Part shown: positions 31,351 to 39,090 of the stretch, one piece after another
How the letters are laid out: each line of letters opens with the position of its first letter
Numbering within the stretch: position 1 is the first letter of the stretch
IMG/VR virus record: IMGVR_UViG_3300023199_000025
Span: 1-44,948 of that record
Length of the DNA stretch: 44,948 nt
Strand: one strand, 5' to 3'
From: a virus
The notes under the pieces: model-generated
Databases searched by the model: none
What the model was told of the DNA's origin: nothing
Seen by the model: the letters and a program-made list of their open reading frames with translations, nothing else
Position numbers and translations under genes: made by a program

Positions 31351-31739
31351 GTGATGTTGATAAAGTAGTAGAGCAATTAGCTAAGTGGGAACATATGTCC
31401 CAAGAGCTAAAAGAACTTAAAGCTAAAGAGATGGAACTTAGAAAAGAAATTTGCAAAGAGTTTGTAAATAGCATTCCATCTTGGCAGGAAGGTAAGATTA
31501 GGGTAAAGACTTCTGTTAACCCTTTTAATGTAAAGGTAGAACAAGGACTTAACTACAAACTAAATACACAGGTGTTAGCTCAAATCTGGGACGATCTTTC
31601 TACCGAAGAAAGAGAGTGCATTAAACTAAAGCCAGTCCTTATTGAGCCGGAGTACAAAACTCTGGATGATAGTGCAATTCTGCATGAAGCAGTAACCACT
31701 TCTTTGTCAGCACCAGTACTTACTGTGAACCCTGTATGA
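31347..31739 (+). CDS. Small coiled-coil protein upstream of Sak4
   Basis: 130 residues. An N-terminal coiled coil (QLAKWEHMSQELKELKAKEM) is followed by a small beta domain (GKIRVKTSVNPFNVKVEQG). Proteins of this layout commonly precede Sak4/DUF669 gene pairs in phages. Role unknown; probably a recombination accessory. Overlaps the ATPase gene by 4 bp. Confidence 0.6.
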   Translation: MSDVDKVVEQLAKWEHMSQELKELKAKEMELRKEICKEFVNSIPSWQEGKIRVKTSVNPFNVKVEQGLNYKLNTQVLAQIWDDLSTEERECIKLKPVLIEPEYKTLDDSAILHEAVTTSLSAPVLTVNPV

Positions 31740-32506
31740 AATTAACAACTACACAACAAAGGCTTACACACCTAAATATTCTTGTATACGGGGAATCCGG
31801 TGCAGGAAAGACATATCTATGTTCTACGGCACCTAAGCCTTTGATTATTAGTGCAGAAGCAGGTCTTTTGTCCTTGTCTGACTTTAACATAGATGTGTTT
31901 GAAATTGAAAAACGTAAGGATTGTGATGAAATTTATGACTTCCTTACTTTAAGTAAAGACTCTAAGAAGTATGATACTATTTGTATTGACTCTATTTCTG
32001 AAATAGCAGAAGTATTGCTAACAGACGAAAAGAAAAGGACTAAAGATGCGAGACAAGCATATGGAGTAATGAATGACGAAATGCAAATAGTGGTAAGAGG
32101 CTTTAGAGACCTGCCGTATCATGTGTACTTTACCGCTAAAAACAAAAAGATTGAAGATGGTGGAACAGGAGCTATATTCCACCAGCCTTCTTTGCCTGGT
32201 AAAGCTATGCTAGACAACCTGCCATACTTCTTTGATATGGTATTTAAGTTGGACTTTGGAAAGAAAGATGATGGCAAATCTTTTAGGTATCTTAGTACTT
32301 CTGGAGGAAGGTTTCATGTTGCTAAGGACCGATCTGGAAAGTTGCTGCCCATGGAAAAGCCTGATCTGACTTATATTATTAATAAGGCAATACCTCAAAG
32401 TACTAAAGAAACAGCCCCTGAACCTACACAAGAGGAAACTAAAGACACAGAGAAAACAGAAAGTAAAGTAAACACAGAAAAGAAAGCAACGTGGACCCCC
32501 AACTAA
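31736..32506 (+). CDS. Sak4-like RecA-fold ATPase
   Basis: 256 residues. Walker A GESGAGKT at 18-25, Walker B TICIDSISE near 84, and downstream sensor-type strands (YHVYFTAKNKK) match the short RecA-fold Sak4 single-strand annealing proteins. The C-terminal 40 residues are a Thr/Glu/Lys linker. Paired with the DUF669 ssDNA-binding-like protein that follows, as usual for this family. Acts in phage recombination and replication-fork repair. Confidence 0.8.
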   Translation: MKLTTTQQRLTHLNILVYGESGAGKTYLCSTAPKPLIISAEAGLLSLSDFNIDVFEIEKRKDCDEIYDFLTLSKDSKKYDTICIDSISEIAEVLLTDEKKRTKDARQAYGVMNDEMQIVVRGFRDLPYHVYFTAKNKKIEDGGTGAIFHQPSLPGKAMLDNLPYFFDMVFKLDFGKKDDGKSFRYLSTSGGRFHVAKDRSGKLLPMEKPDLTYIINKAIPQSTKETAPEPTQEETKDTEKTESKVNTEKKATWTPN

Positions 32507-32524
32507 CTTAACACAGAGGTTATT

Positions 32525-33028
32525 ATGCCCCTACTTCCACAAAAAGCAAACACTGAAGGCAACAACGAAACTCTTGACGATCGTACACCTATTCCTGCAG
32601 GCAAGTATGCTGCGCATATTATCAAGTCAGAGTTTAAACCCACTAAAGCAAAGACAGGACATTATCTGGCTCTTCAGTTCCGTGTCCTGGAAGGAGAGTA
32701 TAAAGGTAAGGCTTTGTTTACCAATCTTAACCTAGACAATCCTAATCAGGTAGCTGTTGAGATTGCTAATAAGGAACTCAATACTATTTGTAAAGCAGTA
32801 GGTAAAGAAGGAGTTGAAGACTCGGACGAACTCCACCAGATTCCTATGATGGTTACGGTTAAGGTGACAGAAGGCGATGCCTCTTATCCACCCAATAACG
32901 AGATTACTGGGTATGAGCCGTATGAAGGCGCAACTTCTGGTCCTGCCGTATCAAGTGACGAGACTCCTACTCAGGAGCCTGCTAAATCTCAAGAATCCGA
33001 AGGAGGCAGCAAGCTTCCTTGGGAATAG
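32525..33028 (+). CDS. DUF669 ssDNA-binding-like partner protein
   Basis: 167 residues. 'TPIPAGKYAAHIIKSEFKPT', 'GHYLALQFRVLEGEYKGKAL' and 'LNLDNPNQVAVEIANKELN' are the DUF669 signature. The tail is acidic and ends GGSKLPWE, resembling the acidic protein-docking tip of SSBs. Likely coats single strands and recruits Sak4. Codons are GC-richer than flanking genes, consistent with abundance. Confidence 0.8.
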   Translation: MPLLPQKANTEGNNETLDDRTPIPAGKYAAHIIKSEFKPTKAKTGHYLALQFRVLEGEYKGKALFTNLNLDNPNQVAVEIANKELNTICKAVGKEGVEDSDELHQIPMMVTVKVTEGDASYPPNNEITGYEPYEGATSGPAVSSDETPTQEPAKSQESEGGSKLPWE

Positions 33029-33091
33029 GCCGCGTGCCAACCTGCTAGAGCCATTGCTCCTCCTCTGGTAAGGCAGGTCTCCAGCACCGCT

Positions 33092-33124
33092 GGCATACCG
33101 GTGGGCACAAAGTATGCCTTTATT
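33092..33124 (+). terminator. Intrinsic terminator after DUF669 gene
   Basis: GGCATAC (33092-33098) pairs with GTATGCC (33112-33118), followed by TTTATT. It lies in a 114-bp gap that also holds a CCTGC/GCAGG stem. It separates the abundant ssDNA-binding gene from the nuclease. Confidence 0.6.
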
Positions 33125-33142
33125 CACTAAGTAGAAGGTAAC

Positions 33143-33955
33143 ATGGCTGATATACATAAACATTTTCAAACTACTTCTCATAAGCTTAAGGGAGAAATAG
33201 TAAAACAAAGACCTAGAGAGTATTTAGGTATGTCAGGCATAGGCCACCCTTGTTCTAGGTACCTATGGTATACCTTTAGACATGCTTATGTGGACTACAT
33301 TCCAAAAAGAATACAACAAATATTTGAAAGAGGGAATAGAATAGAGGAAGGTGTATTAGAAGCCTTAGAAGGCATAGGAGTTAAGTGTGACCAATCTCAA
33401 ACAGAAGTAGTGGATGGGTTTGGGCACATGAAAGGGCATGTGGATGGTATAGTTACAGGAGTAATAGAAGCTCCTAAAACTACGCACCTATTAGAAATAA
33501 AAAGCATGAATGATTCAGGCTTTAAATCTTATTTAAAAAAAGGACTAAGAGAATATAGTTCTACATATTGGGGACAAATCCAGTCCTATATGTATAAGCT
33601 AGGTCTAACTCGTTGCTTATACGTAGTAGTAAATAAAAACACAGACGAAGTGTCAGCTAAAAGATATGAGCTAGACGAACAGGATGCCAAGGCTGTTATT
33701 AAAAAAGGTAAAACTGTAATTCTATCGGAGACGCCTCCGCCTAGAGCATTCGATAAAACATATTATATGTGTAAGTGGTGTTCTGCTTACGACATTTGCC
33801 ATGGAGAATCTCAAATGGAAAAGTCCTGTCGTACATGTAAGTACGTCAGTGTAGAGCTAGAAGGGAAATGGAGTTGTACCTTATATAATGCAGAAATTCC
33901 TAGAGACTTTCTTGCTAAAGGATGTGACCAACATACTTATATAGACAATACTTAA
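33143..33955 (+). CDS. Cas4/RecB-like PD-(D/E)XK nuclease, probable Fe-S cluster
   Basis: 270 residues. The nuclease core reads GHMKGHVDGIV...LLEIKSMN with a following WGQIQSYMY (QxxxY) helix, the RecB-family pattern. Cys near the N-terminus (HPCSRYLW) and CKWCSAYDIC near residue 210 fit the four-Cys Fe-S site of Cas4/AddB-type nucleases. A second cluster (CRTCKY...C) follows. Likely a DNA-end exonuclease working with Sak4, DUF669 and the helicase that overlaps it by one base. Confidence 0.8.
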   Translation: MADIHKHFQTTSHKLKGEIVKQRPREYLGMSGIGHPCSRYLWYTFRHAYVDYIPKRIQQIFERGNRIEEGVLEALEGIGVKCDQSQTEVVDGFGHMKGHVDGIVTGVIEAPKTTHLLEIKSMNDSGFKSYLKKGLREYSSTYWGQIQSYMYKLGLTRCLYVVVNKNTDEVSAKRYELDEQDAKAVIKKGKTVILSETPPPRAFDKTYYMCKWCSAYDICHGESQMEKSCRTCKYVSVELEGKWSCTLYNAEIPRDFLAKGCDQHTYIDNT

Positions 33956-35547
33956 TGAAATTTGAAATAAGAAAGTATCAAGAAGAAGTAGTAGAATCTT
34001 TATGGAACGCTATCCACAAAGAAGGGGGAGAGCTAGATTATAATACTCATCCTGTTATAGCTGCACCCACAGGTAGCGGTAAGAGTGTCATACTGGGGAT
34101 GTTTATTAAGCGGTATTTAGAAGAGTACCCTGATGATAATGTTTTAGTTCTTTCTCATACCCAAACTATTCTTGAACAAGATTTAAACGCTTTAAGGGAA
34201 TTTTTTCCAGAAACGCCTATTGGCCTTTATAGCTCTGGTCTAGGATCTAAAGAAATTGAACAGATTACTGTAGCTGGTATACAGTCTGTATATAGAAGCA
34301 TGGATAGGTTTCAGTGGTTTAACGTTATATTTGTGGATGAAGTGCACAGTGTTAACCACAAATCTCAAGGCATGTATAGGAATTTATTGGATTCTAGTTA
34401 TGCTGTTAAGATAGGCATGTCTGCTACAATATTCAGAACAGGCCACGGCTATATCCACCAGGGTAAGGGTACCTTATTTAATAAGCTAGCTCATGATCTA
34501 ACTTCAAGAGAACAATTTAATAAGCTAGTGGATGATGGTTACCTCTGCAATCTTATTCCAGTGGCTCCAGATACTCAGCTTAAGTCTCATAATGTTAAAA
34601 GATCAGCAGGGGATTATAATGTAAAAGACTTGGCTAGAACCCACGATAAGTCTTATATAACTCAAGCAGCTATAGAAAATATGCTGCACTATGCAGAGAA
34701 GTATAAAAAATGGCTAGTGTTTGCTATTGATATAGACCATGCAGATCACATAGCAGAAGCTTTAAGAAAGAACGGAATTGAAGCAAGATCTATGCACTCT
34801 AGGACAAAGGAAGATAGGCGTAATATAATAAATGATTTTAAGGATAAAAAGTTTAAAGCACTAGTATCTGTAGGCATGATTACTACGGGGTTTGATGATC
34901 CAGAAGTTGATTGTATTATATTGCTTAGACCTACTTTGTCTCCTGTTTTGCATGTTCAGATGGTGGGTAGAGGATTAAGAATCTCTCCAGGTAAAGACCA
35001 TTGTCTTGTACTGGACTTTGCAGGAAATACTCAAAGACTAGGTCCTATAAACAATGTAAGAATACCAGATGCAGGAAGAGGTAGAGAGTTGCCTGGAATG
35101 ACTCCTACTAAAGTATGTAAAGAATGTAGAGTAATAAATCCCATCAGTGCTACTGAATGCTATGTATGTGGCTACGAGTTCATAACAAAAACTAGGCTTA
35201 CTCCTCAGGCTGGTACTAATGAAATTATAGATAGGACTCCTAGTAAAAAAGAGCCAGAATGGGTTATTGTAGATGAAGTTTCTTATGCTTTGCATGAAAA
35301 GTCTGGACAACCCCCTTCCGTTAGGGTAGTATACTTTAGCGGTATTAATACTATAAAAGAATGGTGGTGTCCAGAACATAACGGGTTTGCAGGTAAGAAG
35401 GCAGCCCACATGCTAGGGTATAGAGGATACAAAGGCGAGTTGACAGCTAACGCAGTGGTGCAGAATCCACATAAGATATCAGCACCTAAGAAAATACTAG
35501 TAGATAATACAGGTAAGTATCCTATAATTAAAGACTATATATTTTAA
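33955..35547 (+). CDS. Superfamily 2 helicase with C-terminal zinc motif
   Basis: 530 residues. Motif I APTGSGKSVIL near 39-49, motif II VDEVH near 124, motif III MSATIFR, and motif VI MVGRGLRI near 340 place it in the DEAD/H-type type-III-restriction-like group. CKECRVINPISATECYVCGY is a zinc knuckle pair. Unwinds DNA in recombination-dependent replication. Immediately upstream of PolA. Confidence 0.85.
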   Translation: MKFEIRKYQEEVVESLWNAIHKEGGELDYNTHPVIAAPTGSGKSVILGMFIKRYLEEYPDDNVLVLSHTQTILEQDLNALREFFPETPIGLYSSGLGSKEIEQITVAGIQSVYRSMDRFQWFNVIFVDEVHSVNHKSQGMYRNLLDSSYAVKIGMSATIFRTGHGYIHQGKGTLFNKLAHDLTSREQFNKLVDDGYLCNLIPVAPDTQLKSHNVKRSAGDYNVKDLARTHDKSYITQAAIENMLHYAEKYKKWLVFAIDIDHADHIAEALRKNGIEARSMHSRTKEDRRNIINDFKDKKFKALVSVGMITTGFDDPEVDCIILLRPTLSPVLHVQMVGRGLRISPGKDHCLVLDFAGNTQRLGPINNVRIPDAGRGRELPGMTPTKVCKECRVINPISATECYVCGYEFITKTRLTPQAGTNEIIDRTPSKKEPEWVIVDEVSYALHEKSGQPPSVRVVYFSGINTIKEWWCPEHNGFAGKKAAHMLGYRGYKGELTANAVVQNPHKISAPKKILVDNTGKYPIIKDYIF

Positions 35548-35559
35548 TTTGGAGACATT

Positions 35560-37248
35560 ATGTATTTCTTAATTAGAACAGAAGATGCTTTAGAAGCAGC
35601 TAAAGATGCTATAGATACATCTAAAATAGTATTTTGTGACACAGAAACATATGAAGAAGAAGGCAAATGTAAGGGAGGCGGCTTATATGGGGCTATTAGA
35701 TTATTCCAACTATACCAAGAAGGGTGGGATAGTGCAATACTTATTGATTGCATGTTTATAGACTTAGAAATAGTGTTGGATTTTTTAAAGCCAATGCACT
35801 TAGTCTTTCATAATGCATCGTATGACTTACACACTATTAATTGCCACACTCCTGAGTTATGGCTGCCTACTGATATTGATGATACCCTGTATTTGGCTAG
35901 ATTAGCTCTATACAAAAAAGGTCCTAAGTTTGATTTTTATACTTGCTTAAAAATTACAGGGTGGTACAAAGGAACTGTAAAAGATTTGGATAAAAAAGAA
36001 AACCAACAGGCAGATTGGAAAGGTCCTTTGTCTAAGGTTATGCTTCAGTATGCTGCATGCGATGTATTATATTTAAGTTTGCTTTATAAAGAAGTCGAGT
36101 CTGCTAAAAATACTAAAAACTATATACTAGATAAACAAAACTTATTGTATGCTATTGAATACACCAGAAGAGGTATTCCCCTTAACAGGAAAAAAGTAAG
36201 AGAAGAGCTTAGAAAAGCTACAATAGAATACGAGAAGGTATTAGAAACTTTGCCTGTCAATCCTAACTCTCCTAAGCAAGTTACAAACTTACTGGGCACA
36301 GATAGTTCTGACATGCTTACCTTGGAAACCCTAAAGCTACAAGGAAACCCTCAAGCTGGACAGATACGAGACGCAAGACAATTGAGTAAAACTATTATGT
36401 TCTTGCACAAGTATAATAGGAATGTTATACGAGGTTTCTATAATCCATGTGGAGCAATTACAGGAAGATTCTCTTGCACAGGAGGAGACAGAATAGGATA
36501 CGACAATATCCAACAAATTCCTAGAAGAATCCTTCCTTGTATGGAAGCTCCGGAAGGTAAGATATTTATATATAACGACTACACTGGACTAGAGCTGTAT
36601 ATGGCTGTATCGTGGGTAGGAGAACCCACTATGCACCGGCTTATTACTGAGGGTAAAGATATCCACACGTATACAGCTTCTGTTATATACAAAAAGAAGG
36701 AAGAGGATATTACTAAGTTTGAAAGAATGATTGGCAAAATCTGTAACTTTCTTTTAATCTATGGAGGGTCCCTTAAAACCCTACGAAATACTATCATTTC
36801 TTGGGGACAAGTTCTTATGAACTTTAGTGATGTAAAAGAAATATACAATGCATGGATGGAAGAGTATCATTTCTTTAAAGAATGGCATGCAATGAATAAG
36901 CGAATCCTAAATGTGTATGGACACTACGATGTAAGTACTGCATTAGGCAGAACTGTGAGAGTATACTCTATTAATGACATGCTCAATGTACCTATACAAG
37001 GTAGCAGTTCAGAGGTAACTAAAACATCACTTAAGTATTTAAAAGAAAGGTATCCAGATGAAAACTTAATATCTACTATACACGACAGTAATACTCTACT
37101 TCAAGACCTAGGCACAGAGTCTATCTGGGAAGATAGGCTTAATGAATGTATGGTGGAAGCCTGGAACTACGTGGTTCAAACTCTTGCAATATCCGATATC
37201 AATATGCCGGCTACTGCACAATCCAACACAGTATGGAGCTTTGATTAA
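35560..37248 (+). CDS. polA: DNA polymerase, family A with 3'-5' exonuclease
   Basis: 562 residues. An N-terminal DEDD exonuclease (FCDTET at 25-30, HNASYDL, YAACDVLYL) is followed by the polymerase domain: GAITGRFS, motif A YNDYTGLELYMA near 337, motif B RMIGKICNFLLIYGG, motif C STIHDSN near 506. Short, as in T7-like phages. The ribosome-binding site is TTTAATTTGGAGACATT. It probably copies the phage genome with the primase-helicase. It shares a base with the next gene. Confidence 0.93.
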   Translation: MYFLIRTEDALEAAKDAIDTSKIVFCDTETYEEEGKCKGGGLYGAIRLFQLYQEGWDSAILIDCMFIDLEIVLDFLKPMHLVFHNASYDLHTINCHTPELWLPTDIDDTLYLARLALYKKGPKFDFYTCLKITGWYKGTVKDLDKKENQQADWKGPLSKVMLQYAACDVLYLSLLYKEVESAKNTKNYILDKQNLLYAIEYTRRGIPLNRKKVREELRKATIEYEKVLETLPVNPNSPKQVTNLLGTDSSDMLTLETLKLQGNPQAGQIRDARQLSKTIMFLHKYNRNVIRGFYNPCGAITGRFSCTGGDRIGYDNIQQIPRRILPCMEAPEGKIFIYNDYTGLELYMAVSWVGEPTMHRLITEGKDIHTYTASVIYKKKEEDITKFERMIGKICNFLLIYGGSLKTLRNTIISWGQVLMNFSDVKEIYNAWMEEYHFFKEWHAMNKRILNVYGHYDVSTALGRTVRVYSINDMLNVPIQGSSSEVTKTSLKYLKERYPDENLISTIHDSNTLLQDLGTESIWEDRLNECMVEAWNYVVQTLAISDINMPATAQSNTVWSFD

Positions 37249-37619
37249 TGAAACTATATAATAGAGAAACTCAAGCTTTAGGTTTTGCCTTTACGTTAGC
37301 CTGCAACATTGTTGATAGAGGAGGTGATCCTAGGTTGTACGAGTTACCTGAGGTATTGCATCAATGGGAGAGCCGTAGCTCAGGCATAAAAGAAAATTTA
37401 ACCCATATGAAAAGTGCACCTACAGATGGAGAAAAGTTTTTAGGATATTTGCCATATTATGAAACTCTTGCAATACTGTACTGGGATGCTTATTATGCAC
37501 CAGGAGGCGTAGGAGGTACTCCACATACAAGTGGATTTATAATAGACTTTTCGGGAGAGCCCGTAGAACAGCACGGAGGAGCTTCAGGATGGCTGGCCTT
37601 ACCACAAGTTAAAGCTTGA
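37248..37619 (+). CDS. DUF551-like small protein
   Basis: 123 residues. 'MKSAPTDGEKFLGYLP' and the C-terminal 'GWLALPQV' resemble the 'APkDG--IL-Y-P' and 'W-PLP' bookends of DUF551-type phage proteins of unknown function. The N-terminal part (KENLTHM preceded by HQWESRSSG) is helical. It starts on the last base of polA's stop (TAATG). Confidence 0.5.
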   Translation: MKLYNRETQALGFAFTLACNIVDRGGDPRLYELPEVLHQWESRSSGIKENLTHMKSAPTDGEKFLGYLPYYETLAILYWDAYYAPGGVGGTPHTSGFIIDFSGEPVEQHGGASGWLALPQVKA

Positions 37620-37633
37620 GATTTTATTTATCT

Positions 37634-37755
37634 TTAGATATTTTAGATAATATTAGAAAATTCTAATATGACGCCCTCAGGAGCTGTGTCAGCTGAGATA
37701 ATATTATTGATATGATATATCAAATGAATAAAGAAAATTCAACAGGCAGCTCCTG
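37634..37755. repeat. Repeats and palindromes in the 238-bp regulatory gap
   Basis: Two TTAGATA copies 9 bp apart (37634, 37643), as in the 20.3-20.7 kb array. A 9-2-9 palindrome ATATTAGAA/TTCTAATAT lies at 37650-37669. An inverted pair CAGGAGCTG (37678-37686) and CAGCTCCTG (37747-37755) lies ~60 bp apart and could form a large hairpin enclosing the promoter-like TTGATATGATATATCAA (37707-37723). Confidence 0.55.
37707..37723 (+). promoter_or_regulatory. Extended -10-like promoter inside a 7-3-7 palindrome
   Basis: TTGATAT-GAT-ATATCAA is a perfect 7-3-7 palindrome that also contains TGATATGAT, the extended -10 pattern of the other early promoters. It may be a promoter overlapped by an operator for the nucleotide cassette. 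No clear -35. Confidence 0.4.
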
Positions 37756-37809
37756 GTGCTGAGCACAGCAGCATATAATATTTTCTTGAGCAGCATTCAG
37801 ATTTTCTTA

Positions 37810-37828
37810 GGTGAGAATAATTCTCATT
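37810..37828. promoter_or_regulatory. Fur-box-like palindrome upstream of nucleotide cassette
   Basis: GGTGAGAATAATTCTCATT matches 14 of 16 fixed positions of AATGANAATNATTNTCATT; its core TGAGAAT-A-ATTCTCA is a perfect 7-1-7 inverted repeat. It lies 30 bp before the ATG at 37858, where a repressor would block transcription. The same half-site recurs in the 18.96-19.16 kb region. Confidence 0.55.
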
Positions 37829-37857
37829 TTTATTTATAACTTTATACGGAGAATATT

Positions 37858-38295
37858 ATGCTAGTTTACATAGCAGGCGGATGGTTTACAGACGAACAAA
37901 AAGAAGCAATCAGCGAAATTGAAGACGCACTTAGCATGAACGGAGTAGAGTACTTAAGCCCTAAAGACGAGATTGTATGGAAACCAGGAATGAATCCTAA
38001 GGATATTTTAGAAGCTAATGTAAAAGAAATGGGGCTAGCAGATGTGATCATTGCATCCACAGCGGGTAAAGATATGGGGACGTTGTTTGAGTGTGGCTAT
38101 GCCTATGCTAAGCAAATTCCTTTAGTATATTATTTTAAGCCCCACGCAAAAGATGCTAAGTTTAATGTAATGCTAGCATCCACGGCTGTGGCAGTTTTAA
38201 CAGACTGGGATCAGTTATGGTCTTATGCAGAAATGTTGCATAGTGAGATAATTATGCCAGAGGTTTCTTTAGGCTGGGAAGGAGATATGGAATGA
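37858..38295 (+). CDS. Nucleoside 2-deoxyribosyltransferase-like
   Basis: 145 residues. MLVYIAGGWF opening, 'ADVIIASTAGKDMGTLFECGYAYA' (candidate nucleophile Glu78) and 'KFNVMLASTA' are the family's three landmarks. Enzymes of this type swap bases on deoxyribonucleosides or strip bases from dNMPs. The first gene of the cassette, with GGAGAATATT upstream and a Fur-like site and palindromes in its promoter. It overlaps the HD gene by 4 bp. Substrate cannot be read from sequence. Confidence 0.8.
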   Translation: MLVYIAGGWFTDEQKEAISEIEDALSMNGVEYLSPKDEIVWKPGMNPKDILEANVKEMGLADVIIASTAGKDMGTLFECGYAYAKQIPLVYYFKPHAKDAKFNVMLASTAVAVLTDWDQLWSYAEMLHSEIIMPEVSLGWEGDME

Positions 38296-38822
38296 CTGAA
38301 ATAAAAGAACCAATGCCAGACTTTTCAGATAAGTTTTACCATGACATTTATGTTTTAGCAGAGATTAAAAGGTATAGCACAGACTTTACAATCCGGCCCG
38401 AAAGTGTGGCAGAACATAGTTTTTTCGTTGCTGCTATTCTATTTAAGCTGCACGAAGAATACGAGTTTGATCTAGGAAAAGCTATGATAATGGCTATCTC
38501 GCATGATATGCCAGAAATAGAGCTTAACGATGTTCCTAGAAAACTTAAGAGAAAATACCCAGCTATATCTGAGGCTTTTAAAGAAGCTGAAGAAGATGCT
38601 ATAAAAGAAATGCCAACAGGTGTAAAGGAAGCAGTAGAGTTATACAGAAAAAACAACTGTATAGAAACTAGAATGGTCCACTTTGCTGATGCTATTCAAT
38701 GCTACCAGTACGCATCAGTGGAAGTAAAGCTAGGAAATACAGGATACTTTGGCATTGTTTTATCCGAGTCCGTAGAACGCATTTCCACTTTTATTGGAGA
38801 CCTGAAGTATGCTAAACGATAA
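38292..38822 (+). CDS. HD-domain deoxynucleotide phosphohydrolase, YfbR/DatZ-like
   Basis: 176 residues. 'ESVAEHSFFVA' (His42), 'SHDMPEIELNDVP' (His71-Asp72) and 'FADAIQ' (Asp133) give the H...HD...D metal set with the 'EH(S/W)' preceding it, as in YfbR 5'-deoxynucleotidases and phage dATPases (DatZ). It removes phosphate(s) from dNMP or dNTP. Coupled to the genes before and after it (4 and 14 bp overlaps). Confidence 0.8.
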   Translation: MTEIKEPMPDFSDKFYHDIYVLAEIKRYSTDFTIRPESVAEHSFFVAAILFKLHEEYEFDLGKAMIMAISHDMPEIELNDVPRKLKRKYPAISEAFKEAEEDAIKEMPTGVKEAVELYRKNNCIETRMVHFADAIQCYQYASVEVKLGNTGYFGIVLSESVERISTFIGDLKYAKR

Positions 38823-39090
38823 CGATGTAGGAAAAACTTTAAAAGAAAGGGGTTCTGTATATGGAGAGTACAAATGGCAGAACCAAACTAGAGCAGACAT
38901 GCTACAAATGTTTTATGACAGGTATTTGCATGAGCATGGTGAGCTGCCTTCTCCAGAAGACATTACTAGGGTATACGATATAATAAATAAGTTATCTCGT
39001 TTGCTAGTTAGTCCTAAGCATTTAGACACTTGGAAAGACATAGCTGGGTATGCTATGTTAGCTTACAACGATATTAACGAGGATAAATAA
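38809..39090 (+). CDS. DUF6378-like small MazG-type protein
   Basis: 93 residues. 'KTLKERGSVYGEYKWQNQTRAD' and 'VYDIINKLSRLLVSPKHLDTWKDIAGYAML' match the DUF6378 pattern ('ERG--YG', 'KI-R-L-G----D-W-DIAGYA'). These are all-helical, MazG-like proteins found beside nucleotide genes; activity unproven. Its stop and the ThyX start share one base. Confidence 0.7.
   Translation: MLNDNDVGKTLKERGSVYGEYKWQNQTRADMLQMFYDRYLHEHGELPSPEDITRVYDIINKLSRLLVSPKHLDTWKDIAGYAMLAYNDINEDK

Noticed and set aside
35560-37248. Possible phage RNA polymerase of T7 type
   Set aside because: Motifs are those of DNA polymerase A with a DEDD exonuclease; no RNA polymerase motifs were found, so Autographivirus-type transcription is not supported.
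25875-38822. Diaminopurine (Z) genome, suggested by DUF550 (MazZ-like) and HD (DatZ-like) genes
   Set aside because: No PurZ/adenylosuccinate-synthetase-like gene is visible anywhere in the window, and the PolA keeps an exonuclease; dNTPases alone do not imply Z.
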